Shown here: piece by piece, positions 1-6,924 of the stretch | How the letters are laid out: each line of letters opens with the position of its first letter | Position numbering within the stretch: position 1 is the first letter of the stretch | NCBI GenBank assembly: GCA_023426435.1 | Contig: JAFAAS010000009.1 | Location: 1-31,548, forward strand | Length of the DNA stretch: 31,548 nt | DNA from: Verrucomicrobiota bacterium | GTDB lineage: Bacteria > Verrucomicrobiota > Verrucomicrobiia > Opitutales > Opitutaceae | Reading direction: 5' to 3' | Notes under the pieces: model-generated | What the model saw: only the letters and a program-made list of their open reading frames with translations | Databases searched by the model: none | Told to the model about the DNA's origin: nothing | Made by a program: the position numbers and the translations under genes

Positions 1-1879
1 GAGAGTTGAGGGTTGAGAGTTGAGAGGAGGGCAGAAGGCGGGGGTCGCAGCAGATTTGGCGGAGGCGAAGGAGTTGGGTGAGGGCGGCGAGGCGGAGTTT
101 GGATTCGCTGGCGCCGGCGGCTTCGAGATCGAAGAGCTCGCGCTCGGTGCGTTGCTGGACCTCGCGGTAGAGGGCGGATTGGCTGGGAGTGAGCTCGCAC
201 CAGACGATTTGCTCGATGCGCGCGGGAAGCTCGGGGGCGACGGATTGTTTGGTGCGGCGGAGGATGTAGGGCGCGGTTTTGGCGCGCAGGCGATCGTCGA
301 ACCACGTGCGTTCAGCGGCGGTGGTGCCGGCGGGGACCTTGTCGAGGTAGCCGGGGAGGAGGAATTCGAAGAGCGAGCGAAGGTCGTCGAGGGAGTTCTC
401 CACGGGAGTGCCGGTGAGAAGGAAACGACTGCGGGCGCGGAGGGAGCGGAGGGCGGCGGCGTTTTGGGAGCGGCGGTTTTTGATGTGTTGAGCTTCGTCG
501 CCGATGACGGTGGTGAAGTGGACGGAGGAAAAGAGTTCCCAGTCGCGGGTGAGCGTGCCGTAGGACGTGATGACAAGGTCGTGCGCGGAGAAGTCGGCGG
601 CCGAGGTGAGTCGGCGGTCGCCGTGGTGGACGAAGACGCGAAGTTGCGGGGCGAAACGGGCGGACTCGCGGCGCCAGTTTTCGAGGAGGGAGGCGGGGGA
701 GACGACGAGGGAAGGAGTTTGAGATTTGGGATTTGAGATTTGAGAGACCAGAGAAGTGAGGAGGGCGAGGGCTTGGAGGGTTTTGCCGAGGCCCATTTCG
801 TCGGCGAGGATGCCGCCGAGCTCGTGGCGGTGGAGATGATGGAGCCAGGCGACGCCGAGGCGCTGATACGGGCGGAGTTGGGATTCGAGGGCGGACGGGA
901 GTGGCGCGGGAGCGAGGCGGGAGAGGTTGCGGAGGGCTTCGCTGCGGGTGCGCCAGGTTTCGGGCGGTTGGAAGCTGGGGGAGAGATTTTCGAGGATCTC
1001 GTGGGCGTCGGCGAGGCGGGCGGAAGAAACGCGATGCGTGCGACGCGTGGAAAGGGCGGAGGACGGCGCGCCGTCGAGCGCTTTTTGGGCGGCGGAAAGT
1101 TGGGCGAGGCGGGCGGGTTCGAGGAGGAAGACGCGTCCGTCGGTTTCGAGGTAGTGGCTGCGGGAGTTGACGGCGGAACGGATGGCGTCGTCGGACGCGG
1201 AGCCGGCGCGGACGGCGAGGGTGACGTTGAAATCGCGGCCGAGCTCGGTGGCTTCGGCGACGATATCCGCGGGACGGATACGCGCGGTGTTGCGTTCGAA
1301 GTTGGACGTGAATTGCGCGTGGAATTCGTCGCGAAGGCGCGGGCCGTTTTCGGCGAGGAAGTTCAGGGTTTTGTGGCGATCGCGGAGCCACCATTTGCGA
1401 TTGGAAGGCTCGAGGATGAAGCCGTGGGTTTTGACGAGATCGAGGGCGGCGGCGTAGGACGGGTGTTCGCGCGAAGGGAGGGTGAGGGCGAGGAAGTGTT
1501 CGGAGCCGTCGACGATGAGCGGCGTGCCCCGGGACGTGGTCGCGGAGGTTTTGGGTTTTGAGTTTGGAGTTTTGGGTTCGGAGGCGGGAGTGGCGGATGC
1601 GGCGGGGTTGAGGAGGTTGTGGTGGCGGAAGGCGGTGAGTTGGTTGTTTTCGAGGAAGACCGGTTGGGGGCCGGCGGCGGTGGCGAGGTCGCGGAGTTGG
1701 GCGCGGGTGAGTTGGAGAAATTTGGGCGGGGTGGGTGTGCCGCAGAGACGTTGGAGGAGCGCGAGGACGGGGAGGAGTTCGGGCGCGGGGGCGGACGAGA
1801 GATCGAGGTCGACCTTCAGCGGGATCGCGTCGCGGGCGGCGGCGGCGATGAAGTTTGGCGGAAGGTGAAGGCGGAGCAT
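1..1879 (-). CDS. SNF2-family DEAD/DEAH-box helicase (3' end beyond the window)
   Basis: The minus-strand frame stays open from an ATG at 1879 to the left edge and encodes about 626 residues. Its superfamily 2 motifs are clear: DEMGLGKT (Walker A, residues 360-367, bases 779-802), VVSPASLLENW, a DEAQ box (residues 461-464), LLTGTPVENS, then LRQICCDPRLL at the edge. The DEAQ variant and the roughly 350-residue N-terminal region are usual for bacterial SNF2/HepA-like ATPases, which translocate on DNA to remodel protein-DNA complexes. The C-terminal helicase lobe lies outside the window. No ATG, GTG or TTG occurs in frame between 1879 and the terminator upstream, so the start is likely, although no Shine-Dalgarno precedes it. 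Three short low-complexity linkers (SQISNPKSQTP, EPKTPNSKPKTS and SSQLSTLNS) are encoded by heptanucleotide arrays. The partner or target is unknown. Confidence 0.88.
   Translation of the reverse strand, partial: MLRLHLPPNFIAAAARDAIPLKVDLDLSSAPAPELLPVLALLQRLCGTPTPPKFLQLTRAQLRDLATAAGPQPVFLENNQLTAFRHHNLLNPAASATPASEPKTPNSKPKTSATTSRGTPLIVDGSEHFLALTLPSREHPSYAAALDLVKTHGFILEPSNRKWWLRDRHKTLNFLAENGPRLRDEFHAQFTSNFERNTARIRPADIVAEATELGRDFNVTLAVRAGSASDDAIRSAVNSRSHYLETDGRVFLLEPARLAQLSAAQKALDGAPSSALSTRRTHRVSSARLADAHEILENLSPSFQPPETWRTRSEALRNLSRLAPAPLPSALESQLRPYQRLGVAWLHHLHRHELGGILADEMGLGKTLQALALLTSLVSQISNPKSQTPSLVVSPASLLENWRRESARFAPQLRVFVHHGDRRLTSAADFSAHDLVITSYGTLTRDWELFSSVHFTTVIGDEAQHIKNRRSQNAAALRSLRARSRFLLTGTPVENSLDDLRSLFEFLLPGYLDKVPAGTTAAERTWFDDRLRAKTAPYILRRTKQSVAPELPARIEQIVWCELTPSQSALYREVQQRTERELFDLEAAGASESKLRLAALTQLLRLRQICCDPRLLPSSQLSTLNS
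3..26 (-). repeat. Heptanucleotide tandem array inside the SNF2 gene (array A, at window edge)
   Basis: Three full 7-nt units (gagttga, gggttga, gagttga) plus a partial unit lie at the extreme left edge, so the array may extend further. On the coding strand it gives SSQLSTLNS directly after LRQICCDPRLLP. Confidence 0.75.
716..743 (-). repeat. Heptanucleotide tandem array inside the SNF2 gene (array B)
   Basis: Four successive 7-nt units are read on the plus strand: agtttga, gatttgg, gatttga, gatttga. On the coding (minus) strand they encode SQISNPKSQTP, between the Walker A region and the VVSPASLL motif. The tract is AT-richer than its surroundings. Confidence 0.8.
1547..1581 (-). repeat. 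Heptanucleotide tandem array inside the SNF2 gene (array C)
   Basis: Five 7-nt units are read on the plus strand: ggttttg, ggttttg, agtttgg, agttttg, ggttcgg. They encode EPKTPNSKPKT in the N-terminal region of the helicase. The unit length and purine/T character match the other two arrays in this gene. Confidence 0.8.
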
Positions 1880-1942
1880 GAGGCCGAAGAGATGGGCGGG
1901 TTTGCGAGTGGGGCGAGTGGGAATTGGAGATATTTTGGGGCG

Positions 1943-1978
1943 AAAAAAAAGAGCCGGCGGAGACCAATCCGCCGGCTC
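1943..1978 (-). terminator. Intrinsic terminator downstream of the STN-type TonB receptor
   Basis: On the minus strand a perfect 10-bp stem, GAGCCGGCGG/CCGCCGGCTC, with the 8-nt loop attggtct is followed by eight T residues. It lies 28 nt past the receptor stop codon, so the SNF2 gene downstream probably needs its own promoter or partial read-through. Confidence 0.93.
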
Positions 1979-2006
1979 AGCACTATGATCGACCGACTGA
2001 CAAAAA

Positions 2007-4484
2007 TCAGAACTTCCAGGTGACGGAGGCTTTCACGTTGGTGCCTGCGCCCGGGACGATGATGCTTTGGTTGCGGACCGCGGCGTCGTAGGCGACGTCG
2101 CCGAGATTTTCGATGTTGAGGCCATAGCGGAAGGCGCCGCGGTCGTAAGTGAGGGCGACGTCGGTGGTGGTGTAAGGATCGAGCCAGCCGTAAACGCGGG
2201 CGTTGCTGTTGTCGGTGATGGCGCGGCGGGAGAGATGGCTGAGGCCGATGCCGGTGGACAGACCTTTGAGCGGGCCGTCGGTGACCTTGTAGCGGAACCA
2301 AAGGCCCCAGGTTTCCTCGGCGACGTTGTTGACGGGATGGATGAGGACGGGCGCGGCGGAGTGGGCTTGCGAGCGGGCGCGGGCGGTGAGGTTGGCGTAG
2401 GTGGCGATGAGATCGATGTTCCGGGTGGCTTCCCAGGTGATGTCGGCGTCCCAGCCCTCGGAGGTTTGACCCGGCACGAGGATGAAGCTCGGCGGCATGG
2501 TTTGCGGAAAGGAGAGAACGGGGACGTTGGCCTGCTTGATATCGAAAGCGGCGATGGTCATTGCGAGGCGTCCGCCGAGGAGGTCGGTTTTGAGGCCGAT
2601 CTCGGTTTGTTCGCCGATCTGGCTGGGGAGCACCTGGCCTTGCGCGGTGAAGTTGGGGGCGAAGTTTTCGTTGAAGCCGGCGAAGAGGGAGATGGCGGGA
2701 GTGAGTTTGAGGACGGCGCCGTATTGGCGGAGGTTTTCGGTGACGGAGAGTTGGGGCGTGCTGGAGCTGGTGAGAAAGTTGTGGGACGACGTGCGGGCGT
2801 GCACGCGGGAGAGGCCGGCGGAGAGAAGGAGGCGGTTGTCGGCGAGGCTGAGGGTTTCGAGGATGAAGGCTTTTAGCTGGCGGTTGTTGGTGCGGGTTTT
2901 GTTGGTGGGCGTCGACGTGTTGACGATGGTGCCGGCGGCGTAGCGGTGGCGGAACGGATCGATGGGCGTGCTGGTGCCGCTGAAGCTTGCGACGATGTCG
3001 GGGGCGTCGCCCCAGTCGCCGCCGACGAGAAGGCGGTGGCTCGCGAAGCCCGTGTCGAAGGTGGCGACGACGTCGGCCTGGAGTTGGCGGCGATGATGTT
3101 CGCGATCCTGGGCGGTGGTGCTGCGGTTGATGAGATTACCGGCGGTGAACGTGGGTGGGATCGAACTGCCGTTCACGGATTCGATGCGGGCGGCGTTATT
3201 ATAATTAGCAAACCCCGCGAGGCGGATCGCGAGGTTGTCGTTCAAGCGGTTGGTGTATTCGAGAAAGGCGCGGTGAATGATGTCCTTGCGCCAGTTGCGT
3301 GGAGATCGTTCGCCGAAGTGTCGTCGGGGGTCGAGGTCGAGCCGGCGGCCGAGGCGTTCGTCGAACGGCAGGCCGTTGTAGGAGGAAAATCGATACAGGA
3401 GGAAATTGTATTTGAGCGTGAGGCGGGAGTGTTCGTTGAAGTCGTAGGCGAGGGACGGGGCGAAGATGAGGCGGTTGGAAAAGGTTTCGTCGTAGAAGCC
3501 GTCGGCGTATTGGCCGGCGAGGACGAGACGGTAGAGGAGTTTGCCGTCGCGGGTGACGGGGCCGCCGAGATCGATCTCGGCGCGGTTGCCGTCCCATCGG
3601 CCGACTTGAATCTTGAGCGAGCGGAGATCGTAGGAGACGGGGCCTTTGATGATTTTGTTGATGACGCCGCCGACGGGGCCGTTGGCGACGAAGATGGCGG
3701 ACGGGCCCTTGATGATTTCGAGGCGTTCGATGATGGCGGTGTCGGTGTTGGAATCGGTTTTGCCGCGAAAGCCGTCGACGAAGTCGCCGATGTCGGCGGG
3801 GCTGTTGAAGCCGCGGAGGACGAAACGATCGTCGGCGAAGTTGATGTTTCCGGCCTGGCCGCCGCCGACGTATTTGAGTGTGTCGGCGACGAGGGACGGG
3901 TTGAGGTCGTCGATCAAGGCGCGGTTGATGACTTTGACGGATTGGGCGAGATCGAGGAGTTCGACACCCGTGCGGGTGGTGGAGAGGGCTTGTTTGCCGA
4001 CGTAGCTCACGTCGCGGCCGGATTGGACGGTGAAGGACGGGAGGCGGATGATGTCGTCGGCGGAAGACGTATCGGTGGCAACGGCGCGGCGCGGGGTGGC
4101 GGCGTTCGCGGCGGAAGAAGTGGAAGCGCTTTGGCTGGCGGGCGGGTGGCGGTTGATGACGAGCGCGTGGGTGCGTTCGTCCTGCACGGCGTAGAGCTCA
4201 GTGCCGGCGAGCATGCGATCGAGGGCGGCGCGGGCTTCGAATTCGCCGCGGACGGCGTGGGTGGTGACGCCGCGGACATTGTTGACGAGGTAAACGACCT
4301 GTTCGCCGGACTGCTCGACGAATTTGGGAAGTGTGGTGGCGGCGTCGCCACGGGGAATGTTGAAGGATTTAGGCGCGGCCGAGATCGTGACGTGGCCCAG
4401 CAGCAGGGTGGTGGCGGTGACGAACAGCAAAGACCAACGAATGCGGAGGAGCGGCAGGCGGCGGAGGTCTGAGTGGCGACGCAT
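2007..4484 (-). CDS. TonB-dependent receptor with N-terminal STN signalling domain (FecA-like)
   Basis: This is an outer-membrane transducer/transporter of about 825 aa. I chose the ATG at 4484 because it begins a signal peptide (Arg-rich start, hydrophobic stretch LLFVTATTLLLGHV, cleavage near residue 37). An STN domain follows (about 39-112, from FNIPRGDAATTLPKF to ALVINRH), then a Ser/Ala-rich linker and a plug domain (about 159-279, with RGFNSPADIGDFVDGF and IEIIKGPSAIF-like motifs). A beta-barrel runs to a terminal aromatic residue (TWKF). In FecA-type systems the STN domain contacts the periplasmic part of FecR, and a FecR gene and ECF sigma gene lie immediately upstream in the same direction. 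The plug resembles siderophore receptors, but the ligand cannot be read from sequence. A longer upstream reading frame exists, but the signal peptide supports this start. Confidence 0.93.
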   Translation of the reverse strand: MRRHSDLRRLPLLRIRWSLLFVTATTLLLGHVTISAAPKSFNIPRGDAATTLPKFVEQSGEQVVYLVNNVRGVTTHAVRGEFEARAALDRMLAGTELYAVQDERTHALVINRHPPASQSASTSSAANAATPRRAVATDTSSADDIIRLPSFTVQSGRDVSYVGKQALSTTRTGVELLDLAQSVKVINRALIDDLNPSLVADTLKYVGGGQAGNINFADDRFVLRGFNSPADIGDFVDGFRGKTDSNTDTAIIERLEIIKGPSAIFVANGPVGGVINKIIKGPVSYDLRSLKIQVGRWDGNRAEIDLGGPVTRDGKLLYRLVLAGQYADGFYDETFSNRLIFAPSLAYDFNEHSRLTLKYNFLLYRFSSYNGLPFDERLGRRLDLDPRRHFGERSPRNWRKDIIHRAFLEYTNRLNDNLAIRLAGFANYNNAARIESVNGSSIPPTFTAGNLINRSTTAQDREHHRRQLQADVVATFDTGFASHRLLVGGDWGDAPDIVASFSGTSTPIDPFRHRYAAGTIVNTSTPTNKTRTNNRQLKAFILETLSLADNRLLLSAGLSRVHARTSSHNFLTSSSTPQLSVTENLRQYGAVLKLTPAISLFAGFNENFAPNFTAQGQVLPSQIGEQTEIGLKTDLLGGRLAMTIAAFDIKQANVPVLSFPQTMPPSFILVPGQTSEGWDADITWEATRNIDLIATYANLTARARSQAHSAAPVLIHPVNNVAEETWGLWFRYKVTDGPLKGLSTGIGLSHLSRRAITDNSNARVYGWLDPYTTTDVALTYDRGAFRYGLNIENLGDVAYDAAVRNQSIIVPGAGTNVKASVTWKF

Positions 4485-4539
4485 GAATAAGCGAAAAGCC
4501 CTGGGAGGTTCGTCAGTGAGATAGACGAAGCAGCGGAAA

Positions 4540-4568
4540 AAGACGGCTATGCGATGCGACGGATTTTC
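4540..4568 (-). promoter_or_regulatory. Candidate ECF-sigma promoter for the TonB receptor
   Basis: In the 106-bp gap between the FecR stop and the receptor start, the minus strand reads GAAAAT, 17 nt, CGTCTT. This resembles ECF-type promoters (AAC/AAAT-like -35 and CGTC-like -10). It would give a leader of about 50 nt. The match was made by eye only. Confidence 0.3.
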
Positions 4569-4590
4569 GTTTCGCGCGCAGGCGTCGCCG

Positions 4591-5625
4591 TTAACGAGCG
4601 GGGTGCAAGATGACGCGGTCGCCCTGGTGGTCGGCGGTGATGTCGCCGGAGCTGGTGAGGAGGCGAATGAAGGCGTCGACATTTTCGGCGCGGAAACTTC
4701 CGCCGACGGGGAGACGGGCGAGCGAAGGATCGCCGAGCGAAATCTGGATCTGGTTACGGCGGTTGAACTGAGCGATCACGTCGGCGAGTGGCGTTTCGAC
4801 GAAGACGAGGCGCGGACCCTGCCAGGAGAGCGCTTCGCGGAGCGCGGCTGGGTCGACCTGCGTGAAGGTGGGGGCGATCGAGGATTCGTGGGCAACGACG
4901 GCGCGCCAGCCGGCGTTCACGAGGGGGGAGGGGGATGAGTCGGGAGAGCCGGGCGATGCGGCGCGGTCGAGTTGAACGGTGCCCTCGGTGACGAGCACTT
5001 CCACTTCGTTGGAGCCCAAACGAACGTCGAAGGCGGTGCCGACGGCGCGGACGGCAACGGACGGCGTGGAGACGACGAAAGGGCGGGATTTGTTCTTGGC
5101 GACGGTGAAGTGGGCCTGTCCGCGAAGCAGATAAAGGCGCCGCTCCGTATCCGTATATTGGACACGGATCTCGCTGCTGTCGTTGAGCTGAAGCACGGAG
5201 CCGTCGGAAAGCGTGACGCGTTCGTAGCCGCCCACGGTGGTGGAGTAGGTTTCGCTCGAAGGAAGGAGCGTGGGGGCATCGGCGTGCGGCCACTGCCAGA
5301 CGGCGACGATCGCAACGACGGCGGCGGCGGCGAGCAGGAGAGGACGCGACCAGGCGAGCACGCGCGCAGAACGTCTTGGCGCAAGGATATCGGGATCCGG
5401 GTGGACGCGGGCGGTCGGGCGGTAGTCGCGAAGCGGGAGGAGGGCGGACCAGGCGGCTTCGAGGCGGGCCACCGCGGCGGCGTGGCGGGGATCGGCGGCG
5501 CACCATGCTTCGAACTCGCGCTGCCGGTCGGGGGAAAGACGGTCGTCGCGCTCGGCGAGCCACGCGGCGGCGCGGCTTTCGATGGCGTCGTCGTCGGACG
5601 GGCGTTTACGAGGAAAGGTTTTCAC
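4591..5625 (-). CDS. FecR-type anti-sigma / sigma regulator (membrane)
   Basis: This 344-aa inner-membrane regulator follows the FecR plan. A cytoplasmic N-terminal region (about 1-85, including the AAAWLAERDDRLSPD and FEAWCAADPRHAAAVARLEAAW stretches typical of the FecR N-terminal domain) precedes one transmembrane helix (about 89-112, LLLAAAAVVAIVAVW). A periplasmic FecR domain follows (VGGYERVTLSDGSVLQLNDSS, RGQAHFTVAKN, VRAVGTAFDVR, VLVTEGTVQL). The C-terminal domain is STN-like (LADVIAQFNRRNQIQI, then VGGSFRAENVDAFIRLL). The GTG start at 5625 is preceded by GAAAGGA and overlaps the sigma stop codon (GTGA), implying translational coupling. Its expected role is to hold or activate the ECF sigma factor according to the state of the TonB receptor. 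Confidence 0.93.
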   Translation of the reverse strand: MKTFPRKRPSDDDAIESRAAAWLAERDDRLSPDRQREFEAWCAADPRHAAAVARLEAAWSALLPLRDYRPTARVHPDPDILAPRRSARVLAWSRPLLLAAAAVVAIVAVWQWPHADAPTLLPSSETYSTTVGGYERVTLSDGSVLQLNDSSEIRVQYTDTERRLYLLRGQAHFTVAKNKSRPFVVSTPSVAVRAVGTAFDVRLGSNEVEVLVTEGTVQLDRAASPGSPDSSPSPLVNAGWRAVVAHESSIAPTFTQVDPAALREALSWQGPRLVFVETPLADVIAQFNRRNQIQISLGDPSLARLPVGGSFRAENVDAFIRLLTSSGDITADHQGDRVILHPAR

Positions 5626-6173
5626 GAACGGTCCTTTCGGGCGGACGGAAGCAGGCCGCGTTCTTCGAAAAAGTCGGCGCACCGGCGCATGCCTTTGGCG
5701 AGCTGCGCCTTGACCGTGTGCTCCGAGATGCGGAGATCGGCGGCGATTTCCTTGTGGGAGAGTCCATACAACAAACGAAGCGTAAGCACCTGCCGGCAAC
5801 GATCAGGCAGGGTGCGGACGGCTTGAGCGAGCAGCTCGAGCTCCTGTTGTTTGTTGATGGTATCGGCGGCACTGGGGCTTTCTTCTAGGACGGACAGCGC
5901 GGACAAATCGCCTACGGAGTCGATGGAAACAATTTTCCGGCGGCGGAAGAGGTCGAGGGCGGCGTTGCGCGCGGTGGCGAAAAGGAAGGCTTTGGCGTAG
6001 GTGACGCGGCCGGCCTGTTTCGCGCGCAGCAGGCGCGTGTAGGATTCCTGGATGAGATCGTCGACGTCGCGGAGACCGGGAAACATTCCGCGAAGATACG
6101 CGCGAAGCGATGCCTCGTGCGGGTGAACTTCTTCGGCAAACCAGCGGGCGTATTCGGAGTCGGGGGGGCTCAC
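5622..6173 (-). CDS. ECF-family RNA polymerase sigma factor (FecI-like)
   Basis: This protein of about 183 aa has the two conserved ECF regions. Region 2 (about residues 20-79) includes YLRGMFPGLRDVDDLIQESY and FLFATARNAALDLFRRRK. Region 4 (about 115-164) includes LPDRCRQVLTLRLLYGLSHKEIA and the helix-turn-helix ISEHTVKAQLAKGMRRC. I chose GTG 6173 because homology-like sequence begins just after it (SEYARWFAEEVHPHEASLRAYL); longer GTG-initiated frames upstream look non-coding. There is no clear Shine-Dalgarno. Its likely target is the downstream STN receptor gene and possibly its own operon. It is divergent from the lysozyme-like gene across a 178-bp gap. Confidence 0.92.
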   Translation of the reverse strand: MSPPDSEYARWFAEEVHPHEASLRAYLRGMFPGLRDVDDLIQESYTRLLRAKQAGRVTYAKAFLFATARNAALDLFRRRKIVSIDSVGDLSALSVLEESPSAADTINKQQELELLAQAVRTLPDRCRQVLTLRLLYGLSHKEIAADLRISEHTVKAQLAKGMRRCADFFEERGLLPSARKDRS

Positions 6174-6351
6174 GAAAAGGTGGGGTGTGCGAGAGGGATC
6201 GGGGGAAAAGAGCGGGTGTGTCCAGACAAATGTCGTTGGGCGATGGAGGACAGTCGTGCGTTTCGCGCGAGGCCCGGGGTTCCCCCGATTTTCCGGGAAA
6301 AGTTTGTGGCGGTTTTGAACCTGGGTGCGGGCACGGGGGTCAGGGAGCCGC

Positions 6352-6825
6352 GTGAAAACCCGCCTGAGTGTTCTGAGATCTGGACGGCTGCTGCTGCTGG
6401 GCGGGGCGGCGATGGTGGCATTTGGGATTTGTCCGGGAACCGTGCGGGCGGCGACGCGAGCGGAGACGCTCGAGGCGATTCGAGCGGTGGAGAATCCGCG
6501 CAACACGATGCGGCCGGGGAAGCATGGCGAGTTGGGCGTGTATCAGTTTCGTCGAGTCACGTGGCGGATGCATACGGACATGCCGTTTGAACGGGCGGTC
6601 GAGCGCGAGGCGTCCGAGCAAGTGGCGTTGAAGCATTACGAGTGGGTGAAGCGCGGGTTGGTGCGGAACGGATTGCCGGCGACGCCCTACAACATTGCGC
6701 TGGCGTGGAACGGTGGATTGAGCGCGACGGTTCGCGGGCGGGCTTCGAAAGCGGCGCACAATTATGCGGAGCGCGTGAACAATCTCGTGTCGGAGCGGGC
6801 GCAACGCGTGGCGGCGAGCCCGTAG
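6352..6825 (+). CDS. Secreted lysozyme-like / transglycosylase-fold protein
   Basis: This is a 157-aa protein with a cleavable signal peptide (KTRLSVLRSGRLLLLGG through CPGTVRA). The mature part reads like a small lysozyme-fold domain: AIRAVEN supplies a candidate catalytic Glu, then LGVYQFRRVTW, a His-Tyr segment (VALKHYEWV) and TPYNIALAWNGG before NYAERVNNL. GxYQ..TW and NIALAWNGG are features of compact transglycosylase-like proteins acting on peptidoglycan. The start GTG 6352 has AGGGAG seven nt upstream; an earlier in-frame GTG at 6325 lacks this. It heads a co-directional set with the CHASE2 cyclase (99 nt later) and the FecR-domain protein. Enzymatic activity is inferred, and it could equally be a non-catalytic peptidoglycan-binding protein. 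Confidence 0.72.
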   Translation: MKTRLSVLRSGRLLLLGGAAMVAFGICPGTVRAATRAETLEAIRAVENPRNTMRPGKHGELGVYQFRRVTWRMHTDMPFERAVEREASEQVALKHYEWVKRGLVRNGLPATPYNIALAWNGGLSATVRGRASKAAHNYAERVNNLVSERAQRVAASP

Positions 6826-6924
6826 GCCGGGAAACGTTCAGGTGCGGGTGACGCGTGACTGCGGGAGGGCGGAGCGCGGAAAAGCGCTTGGTTGTTTGCG
6901 GGCGAGTTGCCAGCGTCGGGGCGG

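Noticed and set aside
312..1967. Minus-strand open frame (551 codons) over the SNF2 region
   Set aside because: It is an Arg/Pro-rich out-of-frame shadow. The neighbouring frame on the same strand contains all helicase motifs.
2946..4472. Long plus-strand open frame (508 codons) opposite the TonB receptor
   Set aside because: It is a Gly/Val/Asp/Glu-rich antisense shadow of a clear receptor gene in GC-rich DNA; there are no recognisable domains.
6873..6888. Hairpin AGCGC/GCGCT followed by TGGTTGTTT between the lysozyme-like and cyclase genes
   Set aside because: A 5-bp stem and interrupted T run are too weak to call a terminator; read-through is likely.
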